This document shows positions 43,358 to 53,200 of a stretch of DNA of 64,000 nt, one piece after another (position 1 is the first letter of the stretch; each line of letters begins with the position of its first letter). A program made the translations under genes and the position numbers. Origin of the DNA: Bacillota bacterium (lineage in GTDB: Bacteria > Bacillota > Bacilli > Paenibacillales > NBRC-103111); the NCBI GenBank assembly GCA_023388055.1, contig JAEWGW010000002.1, positions 62,001-126,000 on the forward strand, in the 5' to 3' direction. The notes beneath the pieces were generated by a model. That model worked only from the letters and a program-made list of their open reading frames with translations, did no database searches and was not told the origin of the DNA.

Positions 43358-46300
43358 ATGAATCACGAAGAAATGAAGGATGACGTTTTGGCTGAACCAA
43401 CGATATTGCGGACAGCAATGCCATTAACTGTCTTCGACCCCAGCGTATCCAGTAGGTATTTATATGGATTGAGGAATTCCGGTTTTTATCTGAGCAGGAA
43501 CCAAACTGCTAATGATGCGCCTGCTGAAGATAAAACATGGGGGCTGTATGTGGTAAGTAGTGATGCGCGAGAGCCTAAAACGATTAGCCAAACCTATCAA
43601 TCTGCCAGCGGAACCTGGTTTCGACACACCGATGCTGATGGGAATTTTACGGATTGGGAAAAAACGCAAAGCGGCACAGCCATGCCCCTGATCACATTAA
43701 CGGGTACGGTTGATCTGAATGATATTGTGGTCTCCGGTATCTATTTAGGCACCGAATCCGACCCAGCCCATTCTCCTGCCAATAACGGCGGTTGGTACTT
43801 GGAGGTTGAGGCCCAACCCTTTCAGAATACCACCCGTGTATTTCAGACGTTCACCAGTTTGTATTCCAAATGGTGGAGATCCAGCTTAAATGGTGGCAGC
43901 ACATGGGGTGAATGGAGAAGTCTTAATGTCGAGCCGTCTGTACCTTTGACAACTCTGACGGGCTCTGCTGATCTCAATCAGCTTGTGAAAACAGGGTTGT
44001 ATATTGGACCGGGTACAGCCGGGATCCATGCTCCAAACTCTGATGCTGCCTGGAGTGTGGAGGTTACGGCTCAGACCATCTCCGGTCAAACCCATATTGT
44101 TCAAACCTATCAATCCGAATCCGGTAATTATTGGCGCTCCAGCAGCAATGGAGGCAGTACCTGGAGCGAGTGGCACAGTGTAACGGATGTTCCTGCTATG
44201 CCCCTTAAGAAGACGGAAACCAATGATTTGGACCAAATCATCAAATCTGGATTCTATGTAAGTGATGGAACTGCAGCATACCCTGTGCCTTACTCCGCTG
44301 ATGCTTGGGTTGTGATGGTCGTAGCTGCTCCCTATGGCAATGAAAGCTATGTGATGCAGACCTTCTATACGGACAATGACATATGGTGGCGAAGAAGCCA
44401 AAATAATGGTTCTACCTGGAGTGACTGGACCAGTTTGGTCGATGAACCCTCCATGCCACTCACTACGTTAACCGGAACGGTCGATCTGAACCAAATCCAT
44501 ACCACTGGCATATATATTGGACCAGGTACAGCCGGGACCCATGCTCCAGACTCTGATACTGCCTGGAGTGTGGAGGTTCTGGCTCAGACCATCTCCGGTC
44601 AAGTCCATATTGTTCAAACTTATCAGTCCGAATCCGGTAATTATTGGCGCTCCAGCAGCAATGGAGGCAGTACCTGGAGCGAGTGGCACAGTGTAACGGA
44701 TGTTCCTGCTATGCCCCTTAAGAAGACAGAAACCCATGATTTGGACATTATTAACAAGTCTGGGTTCTATGTAAGCGATGGAACTGCGGCAACCCATGCC
44801 CCTAACTCCAATACTGCTTGGGTTGTGATGGTCGTAGCTGCTCCCTACGACAACGAGAGCTTTGTGATGCAGACCTTCTACACGGACAATGGCACATGGT
44901 GGCGGAGAAGCCAAAATAATAGTTCTACCTGGGGTGACTGGACCAGTTTGGTCGATGAACCCTCCATGCCACTCACTACGTTAACCGGCACGGTTGATCT
45001 GAACAATATCGTGGCCACCGGTATCTATTTGGGTGCCGAATCCGACCCAGCCCATTCTCCCGCCAATAACGGCGGCTGGTACTTGGAGGTTGAGGCCCAA
45101 CCTTATGGGAATACCACCCGTGTATTTCAGACGTATACCAGTCTATATTCCAAATGGTGGAGATCCAGCTTAAATGGTGGCAGCACATGGACTGATTGGA
45201 GAAGATTAGATTCTGATTCGGGCATGCCTCTCACTACGTTAACCGGAACAGTTGATCTGAACGCCATTCATAATACGGGAGAATATATAAATAATACGGA
45301 CTTAGCCAGCAATTTGCCGATGGGAGTCGATAACTGGTCGTCTTTGGAGGTAATTCAAAAACCTTATGGTCCGACCATTACTCAGATCTTAACAGAAACC
45401 GACTCCAGCAGCTTTAACAATCCATTAACCAAATGGTCCAGATACAGTAAAGATGGAGGGAATACATGGGCCGATTGGAAGGACTGGTCCCTGGATAAAT
45501 ACCCCATGCCCTTATGGCGTTGGGAAGAGGTATTCGGAGAGAGTACAGATTTGGATCAAGGCACACTAAGCGGTTTTTATGTGGGGCCCAACAAACCGGC
45601 TGAGCATGGACCACCTAGTGAAAGCGCGTCATGGAGACTGATGGTTGTAGGCAACAGCATTGATGGCGCTCCTTCTTCAGAGGGATTCTTGATTCAAACC
45701 TTCTTTGCTCCTGATGGTGTTTGGTACCGTTCAAATGAACATACGAATTGGAGCGATTGGGTTAGCTTAATTCCTGAACCGCCTACACCTGCTGAACCTG
45801 CTATGCCGCTTACTACCTTGACCGGCTCTGCCGATCTGAACCAGCTCCGTACCACTGGGGTGTATATCGGACCTGGTACACAAGGGGCCCATGCTCCGGA
45901 CTCCGATGCCGCTTGGAGTGTGGAGGTTCTCGCCCAATCCATCTCCGGTCAAATCCACATTGTCCAAACCTATCACTCCGAATCCGGCAATTATTGGCGC
46001 TCCAGCAGCAATGGAGGCAGCACCTGGAGTGACTGGTACAGTGTAACGAATGTTCCCGCTATGCCCTTGAAGAAAACTGAAACCCACGACATGAATCTGA
46101 TCACCAAAGCCGGATTCTATGTGGGCGATGGGACGGGTGCAACCCATGCGCCTAATACCAATGGCGCCTGGGTTGTAATGGTCGTCGCCGCTCCTTATGG
46201 TAATGAAAGCTATGTCATGCAAACCTTCTACACAGATCATGGCATTTGGTGGCGAAGAAGCCAAGATAACGGATCTACCTGGTCGGACTGGGCCAGCTTG

Positions 46301-47221
46301 GTGGATGTTCCGAGCATGCCCTTGTTAGAGGCTGAATCTACCTACCTTGATGGCTATACCGAATCCGGGATTTATTATGCCATTAACAAGATTACATCAG
46401 TTCTATCCAATGGCTATTGGGTTCTTATGGTCGTGAATGCCGGAAGTTATATAACACAAACCTTCTATACAAGTGATAACATCTTGTTTAGATCGAAAAT
46501 CAACAGTACGTGGTCTGACTGGAACAATATTTCGGACCCTCGCATGACCTTGATGTTCGACCAAGTGGGAGATGTAAACCGTCTGACGGGATCCGGTTTT
46601 TACTTGGGCAACGGAAAACAAACAGGATTTGGTATTCCCTCTAACAATGGTTACTGGGCTGTAATGGTTTTACAGCCAAATCCAAATCATGTCATACAGA
46701 CCTTTTATACGGAAAATGGTATATATTGGAGGTCTGGTAATGGTGATATTTCCGGTTGGGGTAAATGGACTCAATTGTTGGGTGAACCTTATAACACGTT
46801 AAAAGCCTATGGCTCCATCTACCTGTTAGGGGATGCGGTGATCGAGAAAAACGATTTTATTCCCTTTACAGCTACCGGACCTGCTAGTGATCTTCAGCTT
46901 GACATTCAAACCGGAGAGGTCATAGTGAACCAGGCCGGCGCGTATTCTGTTTCCCTCTCGCTTCATCTAAATAACAACCAGTCTGCCTCCTTTGCTATCT
47001 CCATTGACAGTGAAGTGCCTGAGCATCATTCGGCCTTGCATTATGAGCCGGCTAATTCCACCTATACCGGTATACAACCGGCGCATATCACCGGTATCAT
47101 CCAGTGCGAAGCTGGACAACGGATTGGAGTCAAAAATCTTTCTACCCATTCTGTCACGCTCCGGCATGCGGTCAACGGAAGAAAGTGCAAGCACGAGCTC
47201 ACCATTACGAAACTCGACTGA
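43358..47221 (+). CDS. giant surface protein of thirteen pyocin-knob-like repeats plus a C-terminal beta domain
   Basis: A 1,287-residue protein. After 25 residues come thirteen repeats of about 83-95 residues, most starting MPL. Each shows the knob pattern: DLN-x-I, SGFY or TGIY, a HAP loop, a W-x-VEV strand, Q-T-Y/F and an ending STWSDW. Pyocin-knob domains occur at the receptor-binding ends of phage and pyocin tail fibres and bind sugars. Repeats 3-4, 5-6 and 10-11 alternate two types, and repeats 2 and 7 are near identical, so blocks were duplicated. The last 140 residues (AYGSIYLLGDAVIEKNDFIP onward) resemble a BclA/C1q-type jelly roll. There is no signal peptide. This fits a mother-cell-made spore surface adhesin; that role is inferred. 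Confidence 0.8.
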   Translation: MNHEEMKDDVLAEPTILRTAMPLTVFDPSVSSRYLYGLRNSGFYLSRNQTANDAPAEDKTWGLYVVSSDAREPKTISQTYQSASGTWFRHTDADGNFTDWEKTQSGTAMPLITLTGTVDLNDIVVSGIYLGTESDPAHSPANNGGWYLEVEAQPFQNTTRVFQTFTSLYSKWWRSSLNGGSTWGEWRSLNVEPSVPLTTLTGSADLNQLVKTGLYIGPGTAGIHAPNSDAAWSVEVTAQTISGQTHIVQTYQSESGNYWRSSSNGGSTWSEWHSVTDVPAMPLKKTETNDLDQIIKSGFYVSDGTAAYPVPYSADAWVVMVVAAPYGNESYVMQTFYTDNDIWWRRSQNNGSTWSDWTSLVDEPSMPLTTLTGTVDLNQIHTTGIYIGPGTAGTHAPDSDTAWSVEVLAQTISGQVHIVQTYQSESGNYWRSSSNGGSTWSEWHSVTDVPAMPLKKTETHDLDIINKSGFYVSDGTAATHAPNSNTAWVVMVVAAPYDNESFVMQTFYTDNGTWWRRSQNNSSTWGDWTSLVDEPSMPLTTLTGTVDLNNIVATGIYLGAESDPAHSPANNGGWYLEVEAQPYGNTTRVFQTYTSLYSKWWRSSLNGGSTWTDWRRLDSDSGMPLTTLTGTVDLNAIHNTGEYINNTDLASNLPMGVDNWSSLEVIQKPYGPTITQILTETDSSSFNNPLTKWSRYSKDGGNTWADWKDWSLDKYPMPLWRWEEVFGESTDLDQGTLSGFYVGPNKPAEHGPPSESASWRLMVVGNSIDGAPSSEGFLIQTFFAPDGVWYRSNEHTNWSDWVSLIPEPPTPAEPAMPLTTLTGSADLNQLRTTGVYIGPGTQGAHAPDSDAAWSVEVLAQSISGQIHIVQTYHSESGNYWRSSSNGGSTWSDWYSVTNVPAMPLKKTETHDMNLITKAGFYVGDGTGATHAPNTNGAWVVMVVAAPYGNESYVMQTFYTDHGIWWRRSQDNGSTWSDWASLVDVPSMPLLEAESTYLDGYTESGIYYAINKITSVLSNGYWVLMVVNAGSYITQTFYTSDNILFRSKINSTWSDWNNISDPRMTLMFDQVGDVNRLTGSGFYLGNGKQTGFGIPSNNGYWAVMVLQPNPNHVIQTFYTENGIYWRSGNGDISGWGKWTQLLGEPYNTLKAYGSIYLLGDAVIEKNDFIPFTATGPASDLQLDIQTGEVIVNQAGAYSVSLSLHLNNNQSASFAISIDSEVPEHHSALHYEPANSTYTGIQPAHITGIIQCEAGQRIGVKNLSTHSVTLRHAVNGRKCKHELTITKLD

Positions 47222-47258
47222 GTGTAATCCAAAATGAATAAAGGAGTGATGATTCGCT

Positions 47259-48782
47259 ATGTCCCATATAGATTTTTTTCAAACCAAAAATATTATTACT
47301 TTATATCCGGATTGGACCACCATTCTTACAGCCCCCTTCATAAGTACAAAGCAGGACCAGGCTGTAAAAATAGATGCTTATTTATTGAATCAAATCCAGG
47401 TTAATAGTCAATTAGAGATCGGAGCAGCCATTCAATACCGTCTCTTGCGCAATGGTGTATCCGTTTATGAAAGTGAGTCTGTTCGGTATTATTTTCTTTC
47501 GTACCTTTACAACACCAATCAGCGTCCGGCTACACTCGTTTATGTGGATCAACCCGCAAGCGGGGCCTATACGTATGAACTACAGGCCAGGGTGACAGAT
47601 TCTCAATTCCTTACAGATTTCTCACTTTATATAAAGGAAGCCAATATGTCTGTCCTGGTAGTAGACAATACTACTCCCTCTGCCCTTCCTGTATATGTTG
47701 CTTATGAGGACCAAAGCGGAAACGGGTATGTAGCAGCGGTAAACTCTCAGACCGATCACGTCGACCACACCATTGCAGTAGGCAAACAGCCTGGGTCCAT
47801 ATGCATCTCCCCGGATGGCTCCAGCGTCTATGTGGTCAACGAAGGAGACAACACCGTTTCAATCATTGATACCAGTTCGAATTCTGTTTCCGCCACCGTG
47901 AATGTCGGAAGCAAACCCAAGGCTGTTATGGTGACACCTGATAATACCAAGGCGTATGTGGCCAATTATGATGGCAAAACCGTCTCCATTATCAATACCA
48001 CTACCAAGACTGTAAGCAATGTGGTTGCAATCGGAGCCGGCAATCCCTTCGCACTGACTGCAAGCCCGAACAGCTGGTATGTGTATGCCGCGTGCCGGGT
48101 AGGGGATGCGAATGATTATGTCGCGGCAATAGCAGTGGATTCCGGTGAAGTCCATGAGTTTGCACAAGGCGGCTGGGATTTGTCCTTCGATATAGACCAC
48201 AACCCTTTGGTGGTTTCACCTGATGGCCACACCGTTGCTGTATTAGGCCAAAAAAATCATTTGAGAAGAATCAATGGACCTGATGATATTGGTCCCGGCA
48301 ACACCGTGTCCTGGCTGAACCAAACGGTTTCCGGCGTCTATCTGAACAACGGCACATTTTTTGCCACTAAGTCCTTTACGGAGAGTGTTATCAAGGTTGC
48401 CCGCAATCTGTCCATCGATGGGAGTGGCAATGTAACGGCAGATCAGCAGCCCGATATTCCCATCGTTTCAGGACAGAATAAAATACGCATATCACCGGAT
48501 CAAACCCGGGTTTGTGTGACCATCACGGCTCATGATGATGTATTCGCCAGAATCATTGTTATTTCTGTTGATCCTCAAACACAAGCAATCTCAACGAAGG
48601 AATTAGAAATTCCCGTGGCAAATGATCTTGCGATTACCTATGACGGCAATAAGGCATATGTGATTGAAATCGAATATATCCATCCCGTCAATATCGTTAC
48701 GATGACGGACTCCGAATCTATTCATTTTGGCAATGCGTCCAAAGTAAAAGGTATCGTAGGCGCTTACCGGAGCCAATCTTAA
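47259..48782 (+). CDS. beta-domain plus YVTN beta-propeller surface protein
   Basis: A 507-residue protein with two parts. Residues 1-150 form a beta-rich domain (AVKIDAYLLNQI, IQYRLLRNGVSVYESE, YVDQPASGAYTYELQARV) shared with five other genes here. Residues 155-507 form a YVTN-type propeller with repeats such as SPDGSSVYVVNEGDNTVSII and TPDNTKAYVANYDGKTVSII. The C-terminus ends GAYRSQS, a tail conserved across the family. It has no signal peptide and no collagen stretch. GGAGTGATG lies about 12 bases before the ATG. Only 37 bases separate it from the knob-repeat gene, so they are probably in one transcript. Confidence 0.8.
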   Translation: MSHIDFFQTKNIITLYPDWTTILTAPFISTKQDQAVKIDAYLLNQIQVNSQLEIGAAIQYRLLRNGVSVYESESVRYYFLSYLYNTNQRPATLVYVDQPASGAYTYELQARVTDSQFLTDFSLYIKEANMSVLVVDNTTPSALPVYVAYEDQSGNGYVAAVNSQTDHVDHTIAVGKQPGSICISPDGSSVYVVNEGDNTVSIIDTSSNSVSATVNVGSKPKAVMVTPDNTKAYVANYDGKTVSIINTTTKTVSNVVAIGAGNPFALTASPNSWYVYAACRVGDANDYVAAIAVDSGEVHEFAQGGWDLSFDIDHNPLVVSPDGHTVAVLGQKNHLRRINGPDDIGPGNTVSWLNQTVSGVYLNNGTFFATKSFTESVIKVARNLSIDGSGNVTADQQPDIPIVSGQNKIRISPDQTRVCVTITAHDDVFARIIVISVDPQTQAISTKELEIPVANDLAITYDGNKAYVIEIEYIHPVNIVTMTDSESIHFGNASKVKGIVGAYRSQS

Positions 48783-48801
48783 TTCCAGGGAGTGATAAGC
48801 A

Positions 48802-49887
48802 GTGCCCGATCAAGCTGGTTCCGCTTACGTCACTTATATTTCCGCAACAGATGGCAAGGGATATGTGGCCGTTATCAACCCAGACACCAAAATAGTGGTT
48901 GACACCATTGCTGTTGGCCAAAATCCGGGGGCTATCGCCCGGTCGCCTGACGGAGACAGACTGTATGTAGCTAACCAGCATGATAACACTGTATCTGTCA
49001 TCGATGTTTCTTCCGTTCGGGTAACCGCTACCCTTCCGGTAGGAGCAAATCCGGCGGCCATATTGGTCACTTCTGACAACAAACAGACCTATGTAGCCAA
49101 TTACGATGCAAAGTCCGTTACAGTCATAGACAATGCCGCCCTTCAGGTTATGAACACCCTTACCCTGCAAGGAAAGCCCTTTTCATTAACTGTCGACCCC
49201 AAAAGCTGGTTTGTTTTGGCCGCCTGCAAGGGGAGCTCCTCTGAACTGGATTCCTATGCGGTTATCGACACCATTAAACACACCGTTCGAACCGAAGCGA
49301 TCCTTTGGCACTCGCGGGAGCCGCAGCATAATCCCATTGCTATAACGCGGAACGGGGATTGGGTATCCGTTTTCGGTACGGACCGCATCGTTGTGTTCAA
49401 AATAGGAGGCCCCAGCAGCTTTGGATACCACACAACATGGCATGTGGGCGGCGGTATGGCCGCGGTAAGCACCGATGCCGGCCGATGGCAGGATTTTTTC
49501 TGCGCCATCCAAGGCCCCCCCTCTACAAGGATGATTCTTGCCGGTATCTCCACCGGCATGGACGGTCCTTTTTATATAAACAGTTATGAGGGTCAATCGG
49601 ATATTGCAGTATCCACTGACAGCCAGAAAATATGTGTCATCATTAAGGGGGAAAACGACACATTTTCCGGGCTGCAGATTATGGAGCCTTTCAACAGCAA
49701 TACCTCTCATTTTGTAAGTCTGCCCGCTGCCAACCGGGTGGTCATTACTGCCGACAGCCTAACAGCCTTTGTAAGTGAAGACCAATGTGTGTCTCCAATG
49801 GACCTGATTAATTACACCAAGGCTGAAGCAATTCCAATTGGCGGAAGGGTGAACAACCTTATTGCCAGCTATACAACCCAATCCTAA
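48802..49887 (+). CDS. YVTN beta-propeller protein without the N-terminal beta domain
   Basis: A 361-residue protein that is almost all propeller. It starts near the first blade (AYVTYISATDGKGYVAVINPDT), continues with SPDGDRLYVANQHDNTVSVI and TSDNKQTYVANYDAKSVTVI, and ends GQSDIAVSTDSQKICVIIKG followed by the conserved C-terminus (LIASYTTQS). The roughly 150-residue N-terminal domain of its neighbours is absent. The GTG start has GGGAGTGATAAG upstream. It is most similar to the gene that follows, which suggests a duplication that lost, or never had, the N-terminal module. Confidence 0.78.
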   Translation: MPDQAGSAYVTYISATDGKGYVAVINPDTKIVVDTIAVGQNPGAIARSPDGDRLYVANQHDNTVSVIDVSSVRVTATLPVGANPAAILVTSDNKQTYVANYDAKSVTVIDNAALQVMNTLTLQGKPFSLTVDPKSWFVLAACKGSSSELDSYAVIDTIKHTVRTEAILWHSREPQHNPIAITRNGDWVSVFGTDRIVVFKIGGPSSFGYHTTWHVGGGMAAVSTDAGRWQDFFCAIQGPPSTRMILAGISTGMDGPFYINSYEGQSDIAVSTDSQKICVIIKGENDTFSGLQIMEPFNSNTSHFVSLPAANRVVITADSLTAFVSEDQCVSPMDLINYTKAEAIPIGGRVNNLIASYTTQS

Positions 49888-49901
49888 GGAGGATAAAACA
49901 A

Positions 49902-51461
49902 ATGAGTCTCGATTCCGCCAGTCCATGCCCCTGTAACAGCTTCCGTTACCAAACCCTGGCTTCACCTGTAAACCTGGCTTTAGGCGATCCGGGAGACTGG
50001 ATGCATATCGTTACCGTACCCTTTAATATCCTTACAGAGGAACAGATTGCGAAGATCGAGGTGAATATGCAGGTCCTTTGGGACAGTATTGATCAAGCAT
50101 ATAGTGAGTTAGACATTGAGTACCGCCTTCTGCGCAACGGCAGACAAATCACCATCGATGATACCATATTCGCCTATGATGTAGATGAACATGCCATTCA
50201 CCAGGAGACACTCAGCTTCTTCTATGTGGACTCCCCCGGCAAGGGTGCTTTCACCTACACGCTGCAAGCAAGGATCTCCAGCTATCTTCATGTAGAAGGA
50301 CCGCTGAAAATCAATAAAGCCGACATGACTGTTAATATTTTCAACAGTGTGGCCACCTCCAGCAACCTCTATGTCACCTATACCTCCGCTGAGGATAGCA
50401 AGGGTTATGTAGCAGTAGTCAATCCCCAGACCAAGCAGGTTGTGGGAAACATTCCGGTGGGAATGGATCCGAGGGCGATTGCCAAATCCCCTGACGGGGC
50501 CACGGTCTATGTGGTCAATCATGGGGATGAAACCTTGTCTGTCATTGATGTCTCCACCAGCCAGGTGACCGACACTCTGAGCCTGGGAAGCAATCCCGTT
50601 GCCATCGTGGTGACTCCCGACAACAGAGAGACTTATGTAGCCAACTACGACTCCAAGACCATTACAGTGATTGACAACAGCAGCCATGCACTTACCACGA
50701 TTGATTTCTATGGAAATCCGTTTTCGCTGACCGTTGACGCCAAGAGCTGGTTTGTGATTGTTGCCTGCAAGGGCGGGGCCTCCTCTTCAGACACTTATTT
50801 AGCAATTAATACAACCCATCATACCGTACAATCCGGTACGATCAACTGGAGCTCTGACGAGCATAACCCCATCGCCATGACAACCGATGGGAAGTGGGTG
50901 GCATTGTTTGGCGCGGATAATATTGTTGTGTGGAATATCTCCGGTCCGAATAGTCTCAGTTATCATTATACCTGGGGTGTTGGGGGCAGTATGGCTGCAG
51001 TGGGCACAGATTCCGGGCAATGGCATGATGTGTTCTATGCGATCCAGGGAGGATCTTCTACCCAGGTTATGCGCGCCGGTATTTCCAGCGGCTTTGCCGG
51101 CCCTTATTTTACGAGCAGCTACAAAGGCCAGAATGATATCGCGGTTTCGCCGGACTACCAAAAAGTATGTGTCATTATCGAAGCCAGCGATGACCAGTTT
51201 GCCGGACTGCAAATTATCGAGCCGTTTAATGATCAACATTCCAGCTTTGTCAGAATGCCAGTGGCCCATCAGGTGGTGATTACTCCGGATAGCCTTCAGG
51301 CCTACATCACCGAAGAGCAGTATGTGACTCCGGTGGATCTGGTCACGTACACGAAGGGTGAGGCTATTTTCATTGCAGGCAAGGTGTACGGGATGGCGCT
51401 CAGCTATGTGACCCAAAGTAAATTGAGACCCAAAACACAAGTTCTTGAAGAAGAAGATTGA
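49902..51461 (+). CDS. beta-domain plus YVTN beta-propeller surface protein
   Basis: A 519-residue protein. A cysteine-containing N-terminus (PCPCNSFRYQT) leads into the beta-rich domain (about 25-150, LDIEYRLLRNGRQITIDDT, FYVDSPGKGAFTYTLQARIS), followed by a seven-bladed-type propeller (about 160-510) with SPDGATVYVVNHGDETLSVI and TPDNRETYVANYDSKTITVI. After the usual family ending (ALSYVTQS) it carries an extra acidic tail, KLRPKTQVLEEED. AAGGAGG lies 11 bases before the ATG, and only 14 bases separate it from the previous stop. Confidence 0.8.
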   Translation: MSLDSASPCPCNSFRYQTLASPVNLALGDPGDWMHIVTVPFNILTEEQIAKIEVNMQVLWDSIDQAYSELDIEYRLLRNGRQITIDDTIFAYDVDEHAIHQETLSFFYVDSPGKGAFTYTLQARISSYLHVEGPLKINKADMTVNIFNSVATSSNLYVTYTSAEDSKGYVAVVNPQTKQVVGNIPVGMDPRAIAKSPDGATVYVVNHGDETLSVIDVSTSQVTDTLSLGSNPVAIVVTPDNRETYVANYDSKTITVIDNSSHALTTIDFYGNPFSLTVDAKSWFVIVACKGGASSSDTYLAINTTHHTVQSGTINWSSDEHNPIAMTTDGKWVALFGADNIVVWNISGPNSLSYHYTWGVGGSMAAVGTDSGQWHDVFYAIQGGSSTQVMRAGISSGFAGPYFTSSYKGQNDIAVSPDYQKVCVIIEASDDQFAGLQIIEPFNDQHSSFVRMPVAHQVVITPDSLQAYITEEQYVTPVDLVTYTKGEAIFIAGKVYGMALSYVTQSKLRPKTQVLEEED

Positions 51462-51492
51462 CAGTCATTTAACTTATCAGGAGGTTCAATAA

Positions 51493-53157
51493 ATGAACGA
51501 AGAAAAGAATTTAATTGAAATCATCAAAACTCCGGGCCCTGAAAACCTTCCCACCGAGGAAAGTGAGGGAGAGTGGGCACCTGCACCCGTTGTTCCACTG
51601 GATGGAGCTCTGGAAGAAGACACTCCGGATGATCCACCAGGTGCGGAGGTTGCCAGCGATACAATCCGGTACCATATTTCCTCCTCTGCCGTTAGCCTTG
51701 CTTTGGGTGCTCCATCCGCCTGGAAAACGTTAGCCACCCTTCCCTTCATTAATACGAAGGATCAACAGGTGGTGAAGCTGGATGTCTCCTTCAATTTGTC
51801 TTGGACGACGGCAGCCGCTGCTTACAGTGAAATTGGGGTGGATTACCGGATTCTTCGCGATGGGTCCCAGGTTTATCTGGCTACCAATGCCTTCAGCTAT
51901 CAGGAGAAGGCCTCCACCAAAAATTCGGAGCAGCTCAGCTTCTTCCATGTGGATGCTCCCGCTGTTGGCAACCATAACTATACCCTGCAGGTGCGCATCA
52001 ACCATCATACCAACATTCAGGATGGGCCCCAGATCACCTATTCCGATCTTGCCGCCGTTATTTATACCGGTATTCAATCCAAATCCTATCTGTATGTTTC
52101 CTATATTGAAAATATAGAGGCACCTAATGATCCCGGCTTCGTTGCTGTGGTTGACCCGGAGAGCAGGTCCGTGATCAAAACCATTCAGGTAGGCCACAAT
52201 CCTGGACCCTTGGCCAAATCACCCGATGGAGCAAGCGTTTATGTAGTCAATGTCCAGGATAAAACCGTCTCTATTATAAATACGGCCACCCTCACGGTCG
52301 CTGCTACTTTGCCTGTTGGGGATGAACCTGCTGCCGTAATGGTTGCGCCGGACAATACCAAGGCTTATGTCGCCAATTACGGATCGAAGAATGTAACCAT
52401 TATTGACAATAAAACCCGCCAGGTCCATGCAACAGTTCCGGTAACAGGCAGCCCGTTCGCCTTCGCCGCTCAACCTAACAGCTGGTTTATCTTCACCGCG
52501 ACCATAACAGAAGGAAGTACAGGAAATGTGGTTGCTATCTCCGTAGGAACTGATCATGTCCAGAATTTGGGCGGGGTCTCCGGACTCGACCGCAGGTACA
52601 ATCCACTTGCTCCCAAGGTAGTTGGCAATAAGTTAGTGGTCATTGTTCCGGACGGGTTACGGTCATACACGATATCCAACCCCTCCACAATTTCTTACTC
52701 CTATAAATATGGCGTAAAAGATTGGATCTCTGGCGTATTCCTTAACCGGTGGGATTATGTTTACGGCATCAAAACATGGTCCACCGCTACCAGGGGACGA
52801 TTCAAGCTGTACGACAGTGGGAGTTACGCCGGCCCCTGGAGCTATGCAAGCTTCACCGGTCAAAGTCATATTATCATGTCCCCCGATTATTCTCGAATCT
52901 GCATCAGTATTGAAGCGAATGGCGATCAGTATGCCGGTCTGCAAATTATTGATACGGACCGGGATAACGAACTTCATATTCTTGAGCTTCCCGTTGCTCA
53001 TAAGTCGGTCATTACCTCGGACAGCTCGTTGGCCTTTGTTCTGGAGAACAGCTATGTGCATCCAGTAGACATTATCAACTTTACGAATCCATTCGAATCC
53101 ATCCATATCGGCGACAAGGTAAACGATATGGTGGCTGCTTATCAAATGACGACCTGA
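51493..53157 (+). CDS. beta-domain plus YVTN beta-propeller surface protein with acidic N-terminus
   Basis: A 554-residue protein. The first 55 residues are acidic and Pro-rich (ESEGEWAPAPVVPLDGALEE). The beta-rich domain spans about 58-185 (IGVDYRILRDGSQVYLATNA, FFHVDAPAVGNHNYTLQVRI), and the propeller about 195-554 (SPDGASVYVVNVQDKTVSII, APDNTKAYVANYGSKNVTII). It ends MVAAYQMTT, a variant of the family tail. AGGAGG lies 9 bases before the ATG. It belongs to the same closely spaced run of genes. Confidence 0.8.
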   Translation: MNEEKNLIEIIKTPGPENLPTEESEGEWAPAPVVPLDGALEEDTPDDPPGAEVASDTIRYHISSSAVSLALGAPSAWKTLATLPFINTKDQQVVKLDVSFNLSWTTAAAAYSEIGVDYRILRDGSQVYLATNAFSYQEKASTKNSEQLSFFHVDAPAVGNHNYTLQVRINHHTNIQDGPQITYSDLAAVIYTGIQSKSYLYVSYIENIEAPNDPGFVAVVDPESRSVIKTIQVGHNPGPLAKSPDGASVYVVNVQDKTVSIINTATLTVAATLPVGDEPAAVMVAPDNTKAYVANYGSKNVTIIDNKTRQVHATVPVTGSPFAFAAQPNSWFIFTATITEGSTGNVVAISVGTDHVQNLGGVSGLDRRYNPLAPKVVGNKLVVIVPDGLRSYTISNPSTISYSYKYGVKDWISGVFLNRWDYVYGIKTWSTATRGRFKLYDSGSYAGPWSYASFTGQSHIIMSPDYSRICISIEANGDQYAGLQIIDTDRDNELHILELPVAHKSVITSDSSLAFVLENSYVHPVDIINFTNPFESIHIGDKVNDMVAAYQMTT

Positions 53158-53200
53158 CAATCTTTACTTAACGACCTGTAACAGAGGAGGTTTATCCAAC

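Noticed and set aside
43358..47221. Prophage tail-fibre gene
   Set aside because: The knob repeats resemble phage tail-fibre domains, but no capsid, tail, lysis or integrase gene is nearby and the neighbours share modules with collagen-like spore proteins.
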